Assembly (NCBI GenBank): GCA_017621815.1
Contig: JAGASK010000039.1
Coordinates: forward strand, 124,001 to 188,000
Source of the DNA: Lachnospiraceae bacterium
GTDB lineage: Bacteria > Bacillota > Clostridia > Lachnospirales > Lachnospiraceae
Direction of reading: 5' to 3'
DNA: 64,000 nt
Part shown: piece by piece, positions 51,112-60,513 of the stretch
Numbering within the stretch: the first letter of the stretch is position 1
Layout of the letters: each line of letters opens with the position of its first letter
Translations under genes and position numbers: made by a program
The notes under the pieces: generated by a model
Seen by the model: only the letters and a program-made list of their open reading frames with translations
Databases searched by the model: none
Told to the model about the DNA's origin: nothing

Positions 51112-53418
51112 TTATTTCACAGAAGACGCAATCAACGTCATCTCTCCCTGCATATCCACTTCTCCGAATCCGTCCGGCAGAATAAAGTGGTCACCCTTCT
51201 TAATCATCTGTCCGTTAATCAGTCCTTCCCCTTCAATGACGCTCATAATCAGGAAAGGATGTGTCTGCTCAAAGGACACAGGCTTTGTCACCTCTAATTT
51301 CCATACCTTATAATAGTCGCAGGAAATCAGTTCGTTTAAGGTGTTTTCAGGCAGATTAAGAGCTGACTTTACGCTGTCTGCGGCAGAAGGGGCAGGCACC
51401 GTAATCACATCAATGCTCTGCTCTACATGAAGCTGGCGGGGCTTGCCGTCCGTCAGTCTGTCATAATCATAAACACGATACGTGATATCGCTGTTCTGCT
51501 GGGTCTCCAGAATCATCAGTCCGCCCTTAATGGCATGTACCGTACCGGGATTAATCTGGATAAAGTCTCCTTTTTTAACGGGAACTTCACGAATCAGTTC
51601 AGACCACCTTCCCTGATGAATCATATCCTGAAGCTCCTCTTTTGTTTTTGCATTATGTCCCACCACTAAGGATGCATTCTCGGGACAATCCAAAATATAC
51701 CAGCATTCCGTCTTACCCAGAGAACCGTTCTCATGCTCTCCGGCATAAGCGTCATCAGGATGCACCTGAATGCTTAAATCCTCCCTGGCATCAATGATTT
51801 TGATTAACAGAGGGAATCTGTCAAGCTCACTGTTTCCGAATAATTCTGGCTCTTCCTTCCAAAGCTGTGAAAGTGTCCTGCCCTCATAAATACCTTCTTT
51901 CACGGTGCAGTCGCCGTTCGGATGGGCGCTGACTGCCCAGCACTCTCCTGTTTTATCCCCGGGAATCTCATAGCCAAACTTATCCTTAAGCTGGCTTCCT
52001 CCCCAAATCATCTGTTTAAATACGGGATTCAAAAATAGAATAGGTCTCATCTTTTTATTAATGGTTAATTCCCTTCCATTGGATTCAATAATCTTCTGAT
52101 ACCAAAATGCGGAATCCTTAACAATTCTCTTCTGAGTCGTAAAGTCTACATGAACAATTCCGAATCTTTCCGTATATCCCTTATCCCATTCAAAATTATC
52201 AAGGAAGGTCCACAGGAAATAACCTCTTACATCCACACCCTCATCATTGGCTTTCTGAAGGGCTGAAATATATAAATCCAAAAAGTTCTGACGGTTCGGG
52301 TCATGAACCCTGCCGTCAAGTGAAACATCATCATGACAGGACATGCCGTTTTCCGTAATATATAAAGGCATCTGATATCTTTCATACAAGAACTTTACGC
52401 CCCAGTAAAAGCATCCCGGCGTTACCGGCCAGTTTGCAGCGGTTTTGGCAAGTCCCACCGGTCTGTCCACATATTCCGGCTCACCATCCGCACCCTGTCT
52501 CATCATGTAGCCATTGTAAATATTCTGTCCCATGAAATCAAGGGGCTGGGAAATCAGCTTCATATCTTCATCGGTAATTTCAGGCAGATACTCTGCAAAT
52601 TTTTTCAGCCCTTCTTCCGGGTATTTTCCAAGGAAAACAGGGTCATTGAACCATGCCACATTCCAGGTCCAGTTATCCATAGGCTGATAAAAGCCAAATA
52701 AAGTTTTTCTTGCCGCCTCAATGTCCTCCGGCTTATCTGTTGCAGGATATGCCATTCCGCAAGTAGGTGCATATCCTACCTTAATGGGCCTGCAGGCATA
52801 TTTTCTTAAATTAATAACAGCCTGCCCATGAGCCCGAAGTGCATTGTGGGCAATCTGAAATACATCCTTATAAGGCAGCTTCATTCCGGGAGCATGAACC
52901 CCTGACAAATGTCCCAGACCAACGAAGCACTCAGGCTCGTTTAACGTAATAAAGTACTCACAGATATCCGAAAAATTCTCAGCAACCACTCTGGCATATT
53001 CACCGAACCACTCAATGACTTCTTCATTCAGCCATCCGCCCTTGTCCTGCAGCGCCTGGGGAAACTCCCAGTGATACATGGTAATATAAGGCTCAATGCC
53101 GTTCTTTTTCATTTCCAGTATCATATCCCTGTATAAGGCAATAGCCTTCTCATTTACCTTCCCGGTTCCCTTCGGCAGGATTCTTGCCCAACTCATGGAA
53201 AAACGGTAAGCTTTAATGCCAAGCATTCTCATCAGCGCATAATCTTCTTTATACTTATGCATATGGTCGCAGGCTGTCCGGGAATCATTTCCATCCAGAA
53301 TCCTTCCTTCTTCCGTGAAGGTATCCCAGATATTTTTCCCGCATCCGTCACCTTCTTCTCTTCCTTCCACCTGATAGGCGCTGCTTGCCACACCCCATAC
53401 AAAATCATCGCGAAACAT
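51112..53418 (-). CDS. GH1 beta-glycosidase fused to mannose-6-phosphate isomerase
   Basis: One uninterrupted frame of 768 residues. Residues 1-445 are a complete GH1 barrel: WGVASSAYQVEG, acid/base Glu161 in TLNEPE, nucleophile Glu356 in YITENGM, and FLWTFLDNFEWDKGY. From about 457 (MRPILFLNPVFKQMIWGGSQL) it is a type I phosphomannose isomerase with zinc ligands Gln551 and His553 in QVHPDD, Glu571 in GKTECWY and His in NPGTVHAIKGG. The linker (about 446-456) has no RBS ahead of Met457, so a single polypeptide is expected. It would cleave beta-mannosides or beta-glucosides and convert mannose-6-phosphate to fructose-6-phosphate, both fitting the GH130/epimerase genes upstream. Last gene of the operon. 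Confidence 0.93.
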   Translation of the reverse strand: MFRDDFVWGVASSAYQVEGREEGDGCGKNIWDTFTEEGRILDGNDSRTACDHMHKYKEDYALMRMLGIKAYRFSMSWARILPKGTGKVNEKAIALYRDMILEMKKNGIEPYITMYHWEFPQALQDKGGWLNEEVIEWFGEYARVVAENFSDICEYFITLNEPECFVGLGHLSGVHAPGMKLPYKDVFQIAHNALRAHGQAVINLRKYACRPIKVGYAPTCGMAYPATDKPEDIEAARKTLFGFYQPMDNWTWNVAWFNDPVFLGKYPEEGLKKFAEYLPEITDEDMKLISQPLDFMGQNIYNGYMMRQGADGEPEYVDRPVGLAKTAANWPVTPGCFYWGVKFLYERYQMPLYITENGMSCHDDVSLDGRVHDPNRQNFLDLYISALQKANDEGVDVRGYFLWTFLDNFEWDKGYTERFGIVHVDFTTQKRIVKDSAFWYQKIIESNGRELTINKKMRPILFLNPVFKQMIWGGSQLKDKFGYEIPGDKTGECWAVSAHPNGDCTVKEGIYEGRTLSQLWKEEPELFGNSELDRFPLLIKIIDAREDLSIQVHPDDAYAGEHENGSLGKTECWYILDCPENASLVVGHNAKTKEELQDMIHQGRWSELIREVPVKKGDFIQINPGTVHAIKGGLMILETQQNSDITYRVYDYDRLTDGKPRQLHVEQSIDVITVPAPSAADSVKSALNLPENTLNELISCDYYKVWKLEVTKPVSFEQTHPFLIMSVIEGEGLINGQMIKKGDHFILPDGFGEVDMQGEMTLIASSVK

Positions 53419-53489
53419 ATTTCAAGTCCTCTCTTTCCAGTTGATGTAATTTATATGATGCCCCGCCAGCTTGCCGCAGGGCATTTAAC

Positions 53490-56400
53490 TTAAATATAAA
53501 ATTGAAACCAGTTAAAATCAAAGCAGCTTCCCGGCATAAAGATAAAGCTTAAATCGCCTTTTCCCTTCAGTCCTTCTATTTCAAATGCCTGCTCTCCATA
53601 TTCATGGTTCTCAGCCGCTTCCACCACCTGAATGCTGCTGCCGGTATCACTTACGAAACGTATCTGCACAGGATTTAAACTCTGATAAGAACGGCAGTTT
53701 AATATAATTCTGCCTGCTCCCTGCTTTCCGAAATCCATCTGCTTAAATACAAGGGAAACATTGTTTCCAATTTTCTCCACTCTGCCCTGATTGATTTCAT
53801 AGCCATCACCGTAAATAGTATCACACTGCGCAGCTTCAAGTCTGGCATAGGCCTTTTCCTGCTTTGTAAAATATATGCTCCTTAGCTGAAAACTGCAGTC
53901 AGTTGCTATATACAAAGGTATATTTCCCTTGATTCTCTTTCTCAGTTTATAGGGCTGCTCCTTGAAAACCATCCATTCAGGCACCTTATGATAAAAGCAG
54001 TCTGCCAAAAGCTCACTGCCTGCTTTTTCCGGATTACCCTCCCAAATCTGAAAAGTGACGGCATCATTGGTGTTTGCAAAAATGGAAAGCACGATTTCAT
54101 CAGTGCCGAAATCACCGAAATCAATGTCTGTAAATCCAACAACACACTGATATGTTCCCTGATTGCTGTTGTTATCACAGCCCAGGAAATTCACTCCGTG
54201 CTCTATGCCTTCCCCGGCTCTTTCTGTCCTGAATCCGCACAATCCGGCGGGTATCTCTTTATAAGGATTCAGATAAGCCTTTCCGATTCCCTCTGCGCTC
54301 ATCTCCAATTCGGAACAGACACTGACGGCAGAACCTCCGTTTCGCGAACAGCACTTAACCCTGAATTTTCCATCCCCCGAGGCCTTCACTCTTGCTCCGC
54401 CTTCAAAGGGAATAACTTCCGCGAAATTTACAGTTATGCCTGTATCATTTACAGCCTTCCACTCCAGCTCCCTGTAAGCTGCATTTTCAGGATATAACAT
54501 CACACGAATTTCCGCTTCCGGCTTTTCCTTCGTGAGAATATTGCTCCCTTTGAGCTGAAGCTCCGCTTTTCTTACCGGTATTTCCTGACATCCCTTTTCC
54601 AGTACCTGTCCTTTAGAGCCGCCTCCGTAAACAGGATATTCTTTGTTTTCTTCCGCAGCCGAAACCTCTTCTGCCCCGAAAACGCCCTCCTGCTTTTCTA
54701 CAGGAAGTGCCTGCAATGTCAGTCTGCATTCCTTACATCCGGGAGAAGTTATTATTACATTGATTTCACCTGCTTCTTTTTTACTTCCGATAATTGCCAG
54801 CAGCTTTCCCCCGAAAAGTCTTTTGCTTTTTCCTTTAAAGGCATCAAAATCCGCGCTGTCTCCATTGTCAAGGCCGATTAACCTGCCGGCCCCCCGAACC
54901 TCCACATGCATACGGTTATTGGCATTTTCCACAGGATATCCCTGTTCATCCAGTACGCTTATTTCCACAAAAATCAGCTCCTGTCCGTTCCCGTGCATTT
55001 CATATTTATCAGCAGATGCAATGATTCGAACCGCATCCGAAAAGGAATGTCTGGTCTTTCTTGCAATTTCCTTTCCCGATAAATCATAAGCTGCGGCGGT
55101 TATTTCACCTTTTTCATAAGGCACCAGCCATCTTCCTGCCTGATTTCTTCCATGAACATGGTCAATTTTATGGCGCCCCATGCTTTTTCCGTTAACAAAC
55201 AATTCCACTTCCGGCGCATTGGAGCACACCTGCACATCAATGTTCTGCCCTTCATTAAAATCCCAGTACGGAAACACATGCACCATGGGCTTTTCCCTGT
55301 AATCCGTCCATTCCGACTGAAAAATATAAAAAGAATCCTTAGGGAAGCCTGCGGTATCTATCTGACCGTAATAACTGTTTTTGGTCTCATAGGGCGTGGA
55401 TTCCCCAATATAATCAAAGCCCGTCCAGATAAACTGTCCCAGGGAAAACTCTGCATCCCTGTCATCGCAGATACAGGCTTCATAACTTGCCGCTCCCCAG
55501 CCTGTAATGCTGTTTCCAAGGGCTGAACACTGCTCATCCTCATCTGTGAGAATCGACTTTTCCAAAGGGAAATGATAAATTCCCCTGCTTGCAAGCACAG
55601 AGGCTGTCTCACTGCCGTAAATAATCCAGTCCTTATGGGTTTTATGATGTTCTTCATACAAATATTCAGAGTAATTATATCCCACGCAGTCAAGCTCTTT
55701 TGCGCATTCCTGAGGGTTCTCCCACTTCATAAAATTAGAACCCAGGGTAACAGGCGCATGATTTTTATAATCATGCTTTCTGACAGCATTTTTTAAACTC
55801 ATGGTAATTTCCAGTCCCCGCTCTTTCACAAGAGTATCCTGTATCTCATTACCGATGCTCCACATCATAAGGCTTGCATGGTTCCTGTCCCTTCTAATCC
55901 AGGAAGCCACATCTTTTTCATACCAGTCATTAAAAAATCTTGCATAGTCATATGCGGTCTTAGGTTTTTCCCACATATCAAAAGCCTCAGATACAATCAG
56001 AAAGCCCATTTCATCTGCAAGCTCCATAAATTCAGCCGCCGGCATATTATGGGAAAAGCGGACAGCGTTTACTCCCATTTCCCGCAAGTTTTTCAGCTTA
56101 CGCCTTGCCGCCTCCTTATAAAAGGCAGCCCCCAGGGCTCCCAGGTCGTGATGCTCACAGACGCCCTTTACCTTTACTTTCCTTCCGTTAAGTAAAAAAC
56201 CTTTATCCGGAAAAAATTCCATGGTACGGAAACCAATGCTTTGTTCTTCCGTTTCAAGCACTTCTTTTCCGTTTAAAAGCTGCGTGGTTACCTGATATAA
56301 ATTCCCTTTTCCGATGTCCCAAAGCGCGGGATTTATTACAGGAGCCAGGCTCTGGCTGATAATAATGCTGCCTTCTTTCAAATTATCAATGCTTTTCTCC

Positions 56401-56996
56401 TCTTCCGCTATCAGATTTCCCTGCGGGTCAGTAAGGTACTGTTTCAGAAAAAAAAGCGCTCCTTTATCTGCTTCCTTCACCAGAACCTCCGTGTCAACTT
56501 CCACACTCCAGGTATTATCCTTCAACTTTACAGGCGTAATATAAATTCCGTCAGATGCAATATGAATTTTCTTCCGTTTTTTCAACCAGACATTGCGGTA
56601 AATACCTGCCCCCGAATACCATCTGGTATTCGGTTCACGATACACGACACGTACGCAAATCAGATTTTCCCCTTTCTTCAGAAACGGCGTTATTTCCACC
56701 TCAAAGGCGGAATAACCATACTTCCACTCCCCTGCCGGATTTCCGTTAACAAACACAGCGGAATCCATGTACACGCCGTCAAACCGGAGGACAATTTCTT
56801 CCTCCTTTTCCACAATCAGCTTTTTACGGTACCAGCCAATACTGTTTCGATACAGATTATGGGTATCATAAATCATCCAGTCATGAGGAATATCCACTTT
56901 CCTCCATGATGCTTTTTCCGGCATCCGGAAGTTCTGCTCATCAAGTTCCAGCTCACAGAACTCCCAGCCGTCATTCCATAACAATTTTAAAGCCAT
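53490..56996 (-). CDS. GH2 beta-galactosidase-like enzyme with DUF4982 and C-terminal CBM-like domains
   Basis: Large GH2 of 1168 residues, no signal peptide. Sugar-binding domain (about 1-145), immunoglobulin-like domain, TIM barrel (about 265-560) with acid/base Glu384 in MMWSIGNE and nucleophile Glu463 in YGSETAS, followed by DUF4982 (about 575-660, with VELFVNGKSMGRHK) and a GH2 C-terminal domain (VENANNRMHVEVRGAGRLIGLDNGDSAD). Two further beta-sandwich, CBM6-like segments end the protein (about 930-1045 and 1050-1168). The layout is that of beta-galactosidases; galactose side chains occur on galactomannan, but those are alpha-linked, so another substrate, such as beta-galactosyl units of galactoglucomannan or xyloglucan, is possible. 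Confidence 0.88.
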   Translation of the reverse strand: MALKLLWNDGWEFCELELDEQNFRMPEKASWRKVDIPHDWMIYDTHNLYRNSIGWYRKKLIVEKEEEIVLRFDGVYMDSAVFVNGNPAGEWKYGYSAFEVEITPFLKKGENLICVRVVYREPNTRWYSGAGIYRNVWLKKRKKIHIASDGIYITPVKLKDNTWSVEVDTEVLVKEADKGALFFLKQYLTDPQGNLIAEEEKSIDNLKEGSIIISQSLAPVINPALWDIGKGNLYQVTTQLLNGKEVLETEEQSIGFRTMEFFPDKGFLLNGRKVKVKGVCEHHDLGALGAAFYKEAARRKLKNLREMGVNAVRFSHNMPAAEFMELADEMGFLIVSEAFDMWEKPKTAYDYARFFNDWYEKDVASWIRRDRNHASLMMWSIGNEIQDTLVKERGLEITMSLKNAVRKHDYKNHAPVTLGSNFMKWENPQECAKELDCVGYNYSEYLYEEHHKTHKDWIIYGSETASVLASRGIYHFPLEKSILTDEDEQCSALGNSITGWGAASYEACICDDRDAEFSLGQFIWTGFDYIGESTPYETKNSYYGQIDTAGFPKDSFYIFQSEWTDYREKPMVHVFPYWDFNEGQNIDVQVCSNAPEVELFVNGKSMGRHKIDHVHGRNQAGRWLVPYEKGEITAAAYDLSGKEIARKTRHSFSDAVRIIASADKYEMHGNGQELIFVEISVLDEQGYPVENANNRMHVEVRGAGRLIGLDNGDSADFDAFKGKSKRLFGGKLLAIIGSKKEAGEINVIITSPGCKECRLTLQALPVEKQEGVFGAEEVSAAEENKEYPVYGGGSKGQVLEKGCQEIPVRKAELQLKGSNILTKEKPEAEIRVMLYPENAAYRELEWKAVNDTGITVNFAEVIPFEGGARVKASGDGKFRVKCCSRNGGSAVSVCSELEMSAEGIGKAYLNPYKEIPAGLCGFRTERAGEGIEHGVNFLGCDNNSNQGTYQCVVGFTDIDFGDFGTDEIVLSIFANTNDAVTFQIWEGNPEKAGSELLADCFYHKVPEWMVFKEQPYKLRKRIKGNIPLYIATDCSFQLRSIYFTKQEKAYARLEAAQCDTIYGDGYEINQGRVEKIGNNVSLVFKQMDFGKQGAGRIILNCRSYQSLNPVQIRFVSDTGSSIQVVEAAENHEYGEQAFEIEGLKGKGDLSFIFMPGSCFDFNWFQFYI

Positions 56997-57019
56997 ACAT
57001 CCTTCTCCGGTGATAAAAT

Positions 57020-59221
57020 TTATACCTTAAATTTTTCAATGGACTCATTTAGCTGCTGCGCATCCTCTTTCAGCTTCTCTACCTCATCCTTTAAACTCTG
57101 AATAACGGAAACCTGTTCGCCCAGCGTTGCCGTAACCTCCTGGGTGGAGGCTGCCACTTCTTCGGAAACAGCCGAAATATTCTGAATGGAACCCTGCACC
57201 ATTTCTTTTTCTTCCATTATGGTTTTAAGCCGAAGGGTAATGGCACGTATGCCTTCTACCAGTTCCCCTACACAGGAATGAATTGAACCGAACACTTCTA
57301 CAGTCTGAGAAAGGGCTGCTGCCTGCTCATTGACCATCTCTTCCGCTTTCTTTGCGGAAACCGTAGTCTTATCCGTAGTGCTTCCTATGTTTTCCACGAT
57401 TTCCCGGATCCTGTTGCCTGATTCCTTGGATTGGTCGGCCAGCTTTCTGATTTCTTCTGCTACAACCGCAAAGCCTCTTCCTGCTTCGCCTGCCCTTGCG
57501 GCTTCGATGGAAGCATTCAAAGACAATAGATTGGTCTGTCCGGCAATGCTGTTAATCACATCCACGAAGCTCTTGATTTCTTCCGAGCTTTGCTGTACCG
57601 CACTGATATCTTCCACCAGTACTCTGGTAAGTGAAACCGTAGTATCTGACTTGCTGCTTAAATCCTGTACAATTACCTTTCCTTTTTCCACAGCATCAAT
57701 TGCTTTATCCGCAGCCGTACCCATATCCCCGGTTTTCTCTGTTACCGCATTGATGTTGTCGGAGAAATCCAGCATTTTCTCATTACTGGTTTCCGTGTCC
57801 TCGGCCTGGTTCTGCACACCCTTGGCAACTTCATCCATGGCAACCGCAATGTCCCCCATAGAGGTACTGACGGCTGTCGTTTTATCGGAAACATCCACAG
57901 AAAGTTCGTTTACCTTGGTGCCAAACCCTTTCATATCCAGCATCAGCGTTCTCATGCTTCCTATCATAGCATTCAGGCTGGAGGTCAGTATCTTAAACTC
58001 GTCTTCTCTCTTTGTGACAAAATCTTTTGATAAATCTCCTTCAGCTACAGCTGCAAGTCCCGTTGTCATGGATTTCACCGTTTTGCTGATACCCATGGAA
58101 ATATATGCTCCGATAGCCAAAGCTGCGCCTGCTGCTAAAATTACCATGATAATAGTAATATATTTAATCGTTCCTACCTGGCCCAAAAGATTGCTTCTGG
58201 GAATCAACGCACATATCATGGCGCCTGTTTTTCCTACGGGAGTATAAATATATACATACTTCTTACCGTTCAGCTTTACGTCCCTGCTTCCCGTTTCTTC
58301 CGCTGATTTGGACTCTTCAAAAAACGCGTTGCCAATAAAATAGGTTTCTTCTACAGGTTCTTCCTTTCCCTGAACGGACACAGTTTCCCTTCCGTCTTCC
58401 GATACCAGCGCCCTGATGCTTCCGTTTCCAAAGTCCATCTGGTCAAGCATCTCCATAGCCACGCTCATGTCAACATCCAATACAAGAACCGTATTATTCT
58501 TCAGCATTCTCTGATAAAAAACAAGGGCATATTTTTCCGGTGTGCTGTTCATATTGTCATCCAGATATGTATGATATCCCATCCACTTATTTCTTATGGA
58601 CGCATTTTCCGCAAAAAAGCTTCCTTCTGATGTTTCTGTAAAATCACTGTAGGGGTTATCCGTCATGCCGCCCGTCAGGGTTGATAAATAAGAACCTCCC
58701 TCCGGTATTACGGAACAGCTGAAAACATATTTATTAGTTGATTTCGTATTGCTGATTATGGATTTAGCACTCCGGAAAGCCTCCATTGCATCGCCATCCT
58801 GCTTCTTATAATATTTTTCATAATAATTGCCTACATCACTGTTTGTAACAAGCTCAAGCGCCTTGCCTGATATGGAATCACACACAAGATTACAGTAATT
58901 CCCCACCGCTGACACTGTAGACATGGCAGATTCTTTGTACTTGGACAGAATACCGGAAGAGGCTGTATTATAAGATACAATTCCCAGGGCAACCATTAAA
59001 ATTACCGGTACCAGAAAGCCCAAAAGAAGGGTCTGCATAATACTGCGCTTGCTGTTTCCCCTCACATCCTTTACAGCCTGCACCGTATATTTTGCATCCT
59101 GTTTCTTTTTCTTTATCTTTTTTTCAGCTTTATCCCTGACAGCTTTTTTGGCTGCCTTCTTTTCTTCTTTACTTACAACTGCCCTCTTATGATCCTTCAT
59201 TTCGTTTTTGTTTCTTGCCAT
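57020..59221 (-). CDS. Methyl-accepting chemotaxis protein
   Basis: Chemoreceptor of 733 residues. An unusual Lys-rich cytoplasmic N-terminus (about 1-60, runs such as KKIKKKK) precedes TM1 (about 63-85), an extracellular dCache-like sensor (about 86-345), TM2 (about 347-370), a HAMP domain (SMGISKTVKSMTTGLAAVAEGDLSKDF) and a signalling domain whose hairpin tip reads INSIAGQTNLLSLNASIEAARAGEAGRGFAVVAEEIRKLA. No other chemotaxis genes are nearby. Its location inside a mannan operon suggests co-expression with mannan use, and possibly taxis toward those sugars. Confidence 0.93.
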   Translation of the reverse strand: MARNKNEMKDHKRAVVSKEEKKAAKKAVRDKAEKKIKKKKQDAKYTVQAVKDVRGNSKRSIMQTLLLGFLVPVILMVALGIVSYNTASSGILSKYKESAMSTVSAVGNYCNLVCDSISGKALELVTNSDVGNYYEKYYKKQDGDAMEAFRSAKSIISNTKSTNKYVFSCSVIPEGGSYLSTLTGGMTDNPYSDFTETSEGSFFAENASIRNKWMGYHTYLDDNMNSTPEKYALVFYQRMLKNNTVLVLDVDMSVAMEMLDQMDFGNGSIRALVSEDGRETVSVQGKEEPVEETYFIGNAFFEESKSAEETGSRDVKLNGKKYVYIYTPVGKTGAMICALIPRSNLLGQVGTIKYITIIMVILAAGAALAIGAYISMGISKTVKSMTTGLAAVAEGDLSKDFVTKREDEFKILTSSLNAMIGSMRTLMLDMKGFGTKVNELSVDVSDKTTAVSTSMGDIAVAMDEVAKGVQNQAEDTETSNEKMLDFSDNINAVTEKTGDMGTAADKAIDAVEKGKVIVQDLSSKSDTTVSLTRVLVEDISAVQQSSEEIKSFVDVINSIAGQTNLLSLNASIEAARAGEAGRGFAVVAEEIRKLADQSKESGNRIREIVENIGSTTDKTTVSAKKAEEMVNEQAAALSQTVEVFGSIHSCVGELVEGIRAITLRLKTIMEEKEMVQGSIQNISAVSEEVAASTQEVTATLGEQVSVIQSLKDEVEKLKEDAQQLNESIEKFKV

Positions 59222-59281
59222 ATCTTATCCCCCGCTTTTCTCAATTTACAACAGAAAGCATGCTCTGCGAACTTTCTATTG

Positions 59282-60412
59282 TTATGAATCAGAACCGATT
59301 ACCGAAACCAGATAAAACGGCACCACATCCTTATCATGAGATTCAATTATAGTGATTTCCACCGTATGTTTTCCCGGTTCCATATGTTTTGTCACAGTAT
59401 CAATATATAAACAATCTCCCCAGTCTTCATCAAAATTGCCGTCAAGTATTACAGCTTCGTTTTCCCTGCCGTCTACCACTGCCTTCGCAACGCAGGTAGG
59501 CTGTTTTACCGATTTTCTATACTGTACGGCAACACCTGTACAATCAAAGGTAAAAGTGATTTTATCTCCCGTTTTCCACGCTGTCCAGCCATTTCTGAAA
59601 ACATCCCGTATATCGCTTTGAGGCGCCTTATCTGCGGCAAAGCCTTTTGTCTCAGGTGAGGAATTAAAGTTCTGATAACGTACAGATTTCTCATAGGCAT
59701 TGGCTGTAATGGGATCAGGCAGTATTTTTCCTCCGAAGTCAAAAGGTTTTTCTTCTGTTTCAATACCCTCATAAACATCTTCAAGAAAGGCAGTAATAAC
59801 CTGAGCCACCAGCTTATGACCTGCATCATTGGGATGTAAATCATCCGGTGTAATTTCCCGATTGGGAATTCTGCCGCTTTCCACCTCAGGCCAAATCGTG
59901 CTTTTCATGCTGACCATGGGAAGTTCATAAGCCTTTGCAACCTTAAGATGCATTTCCTGGGCATTTACTCCATTGTCATACCGCACATTGTTCATCAGCA
60001 TAAGCGCCGGTGAACATTTATCACCGAGAGTCCTGCGGACAAGACCTTCATAGGTTTCCGCAAAAAACTCCGTATTATCATCATTTACCGCAAATTCTAT
60101 CAACACGAAATCAGGATTATATTTAAGCAAGTGCTCTTCTACCCTCGAAACACCAAATTGAGAAGTAGTTCCACCGATTCCCGCATTGATAAATGTGATT
60201 TCCGATTTCGGAAATTTATTTTTCCACCATTCATATACAAGATAGGCATAACATGTTTCCGGTGTGGAAGAAAGACTTCCCTGCGTGATGGAACCGCCCA
60301 GGAATCCTACTGTAATTTTTTCTCCCTGCAGTGCCTTTTTCATACATTTCTTGATACGATACCAGTTTCCCCTGTTGATCATTCCCTTTTCAGGATGTAC
60401 ATTATATGCCAT
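59282..60412 (-). CDS. SGNH acetylesterase with C-terminal CBM35-like domain (CE17-like)
   Basis: Esterase of 376 residues without signal peptide. SGNH domain (about 30-215): block I GGSITQG (Ser41), Gly79-80 in NAGIGGT, Asn110 in FAVND and Asp191-His193 in DDLHPND. From about 225 a beta-sandwich (ANAYEKSVRYQNF... GWTAWKTGDKITFTFDCTGVAVQY... PFYLVSVIG) resembles a CBM35-type module. In Roseburia intestinalis a two-domain SGNH+CBM35 esterase (CE17) removes 2-O-acetyl groups from manno-oligosaccharides; position next to GH130 genes makes the same role likely here. Follows GH130_2 after a terminator-like hairpin. Confidence 0.85.
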   Translation of the reverse strand: MAYNVHPEKGMINRGNWYRIKKCMKKALQGEKITVGFLGGSITQGSLSSTPETCYAYLVYEWWKNKFPKSEITFINAGIGGTTSQFGVSRVEEHLLKYNPDFVLIEFAVNDDNTEFFAETYEGLVRRTLGDKCSPALMLMNNVRYDNGVNAQEMHLKVAKAYELPMVSMKSTIWPEVESGRIPNREITPDDLHPNDAGHKLVAQVITAFLEDVYEGIETEEKPFDFGGKILPDPITANAYEKSVRYQNFNSSPETKGFAADKAPQSDIRDVFRNGWTAWKTGDKITFTFDCTGVAVQYRKSVKQPTCVAKAVVDGRENEAVILDGNFDEDWGDCLYIDTVTKHMEPGKHTVEITIIESHDKDVVPFYLVSVIGSDS

Positions 60413-60454
60413 TTCACCAATCTCCTTTATCTAATAAATACGAAGACTTTCTTT

Positions 60455-60488
60455 GCTAAAAAAGGGCCTGCCCTATGGCAAGCCCTTT
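60455..60488 (-). terminator. Intra-operon terminator-like hairpin after GH130_2
   Basis: AAAGGGC (60461-60467) / GCCCTTT (60482-60488) with inner TGCC/GGCA; on the minus strand a T-run follows (about 60463-60458). No strong promoter is seen between it and the esterase gene, so it probably attenuates the downstream genes. Confidence 0.7.
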
Positions 60489-60513
60489 CTTCTTGCACAC
60501 GCAAGTGCAACTA

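Noticed and set aside
53458-53484. Weak stem ATGCCC/GGGCAT between GH2 and GH1-PMI
   Set aside because: Interrupted stem and no T-run on either strand; not convincing as a terminator.
57330-58247. 305-codon open frame on the plus strand
   Set aside because: Antisense shadow of the chemoreceptor signalling domain; Ser/Thr/Ala-rich sequence mirrors the helical repeat coding of the real gene.
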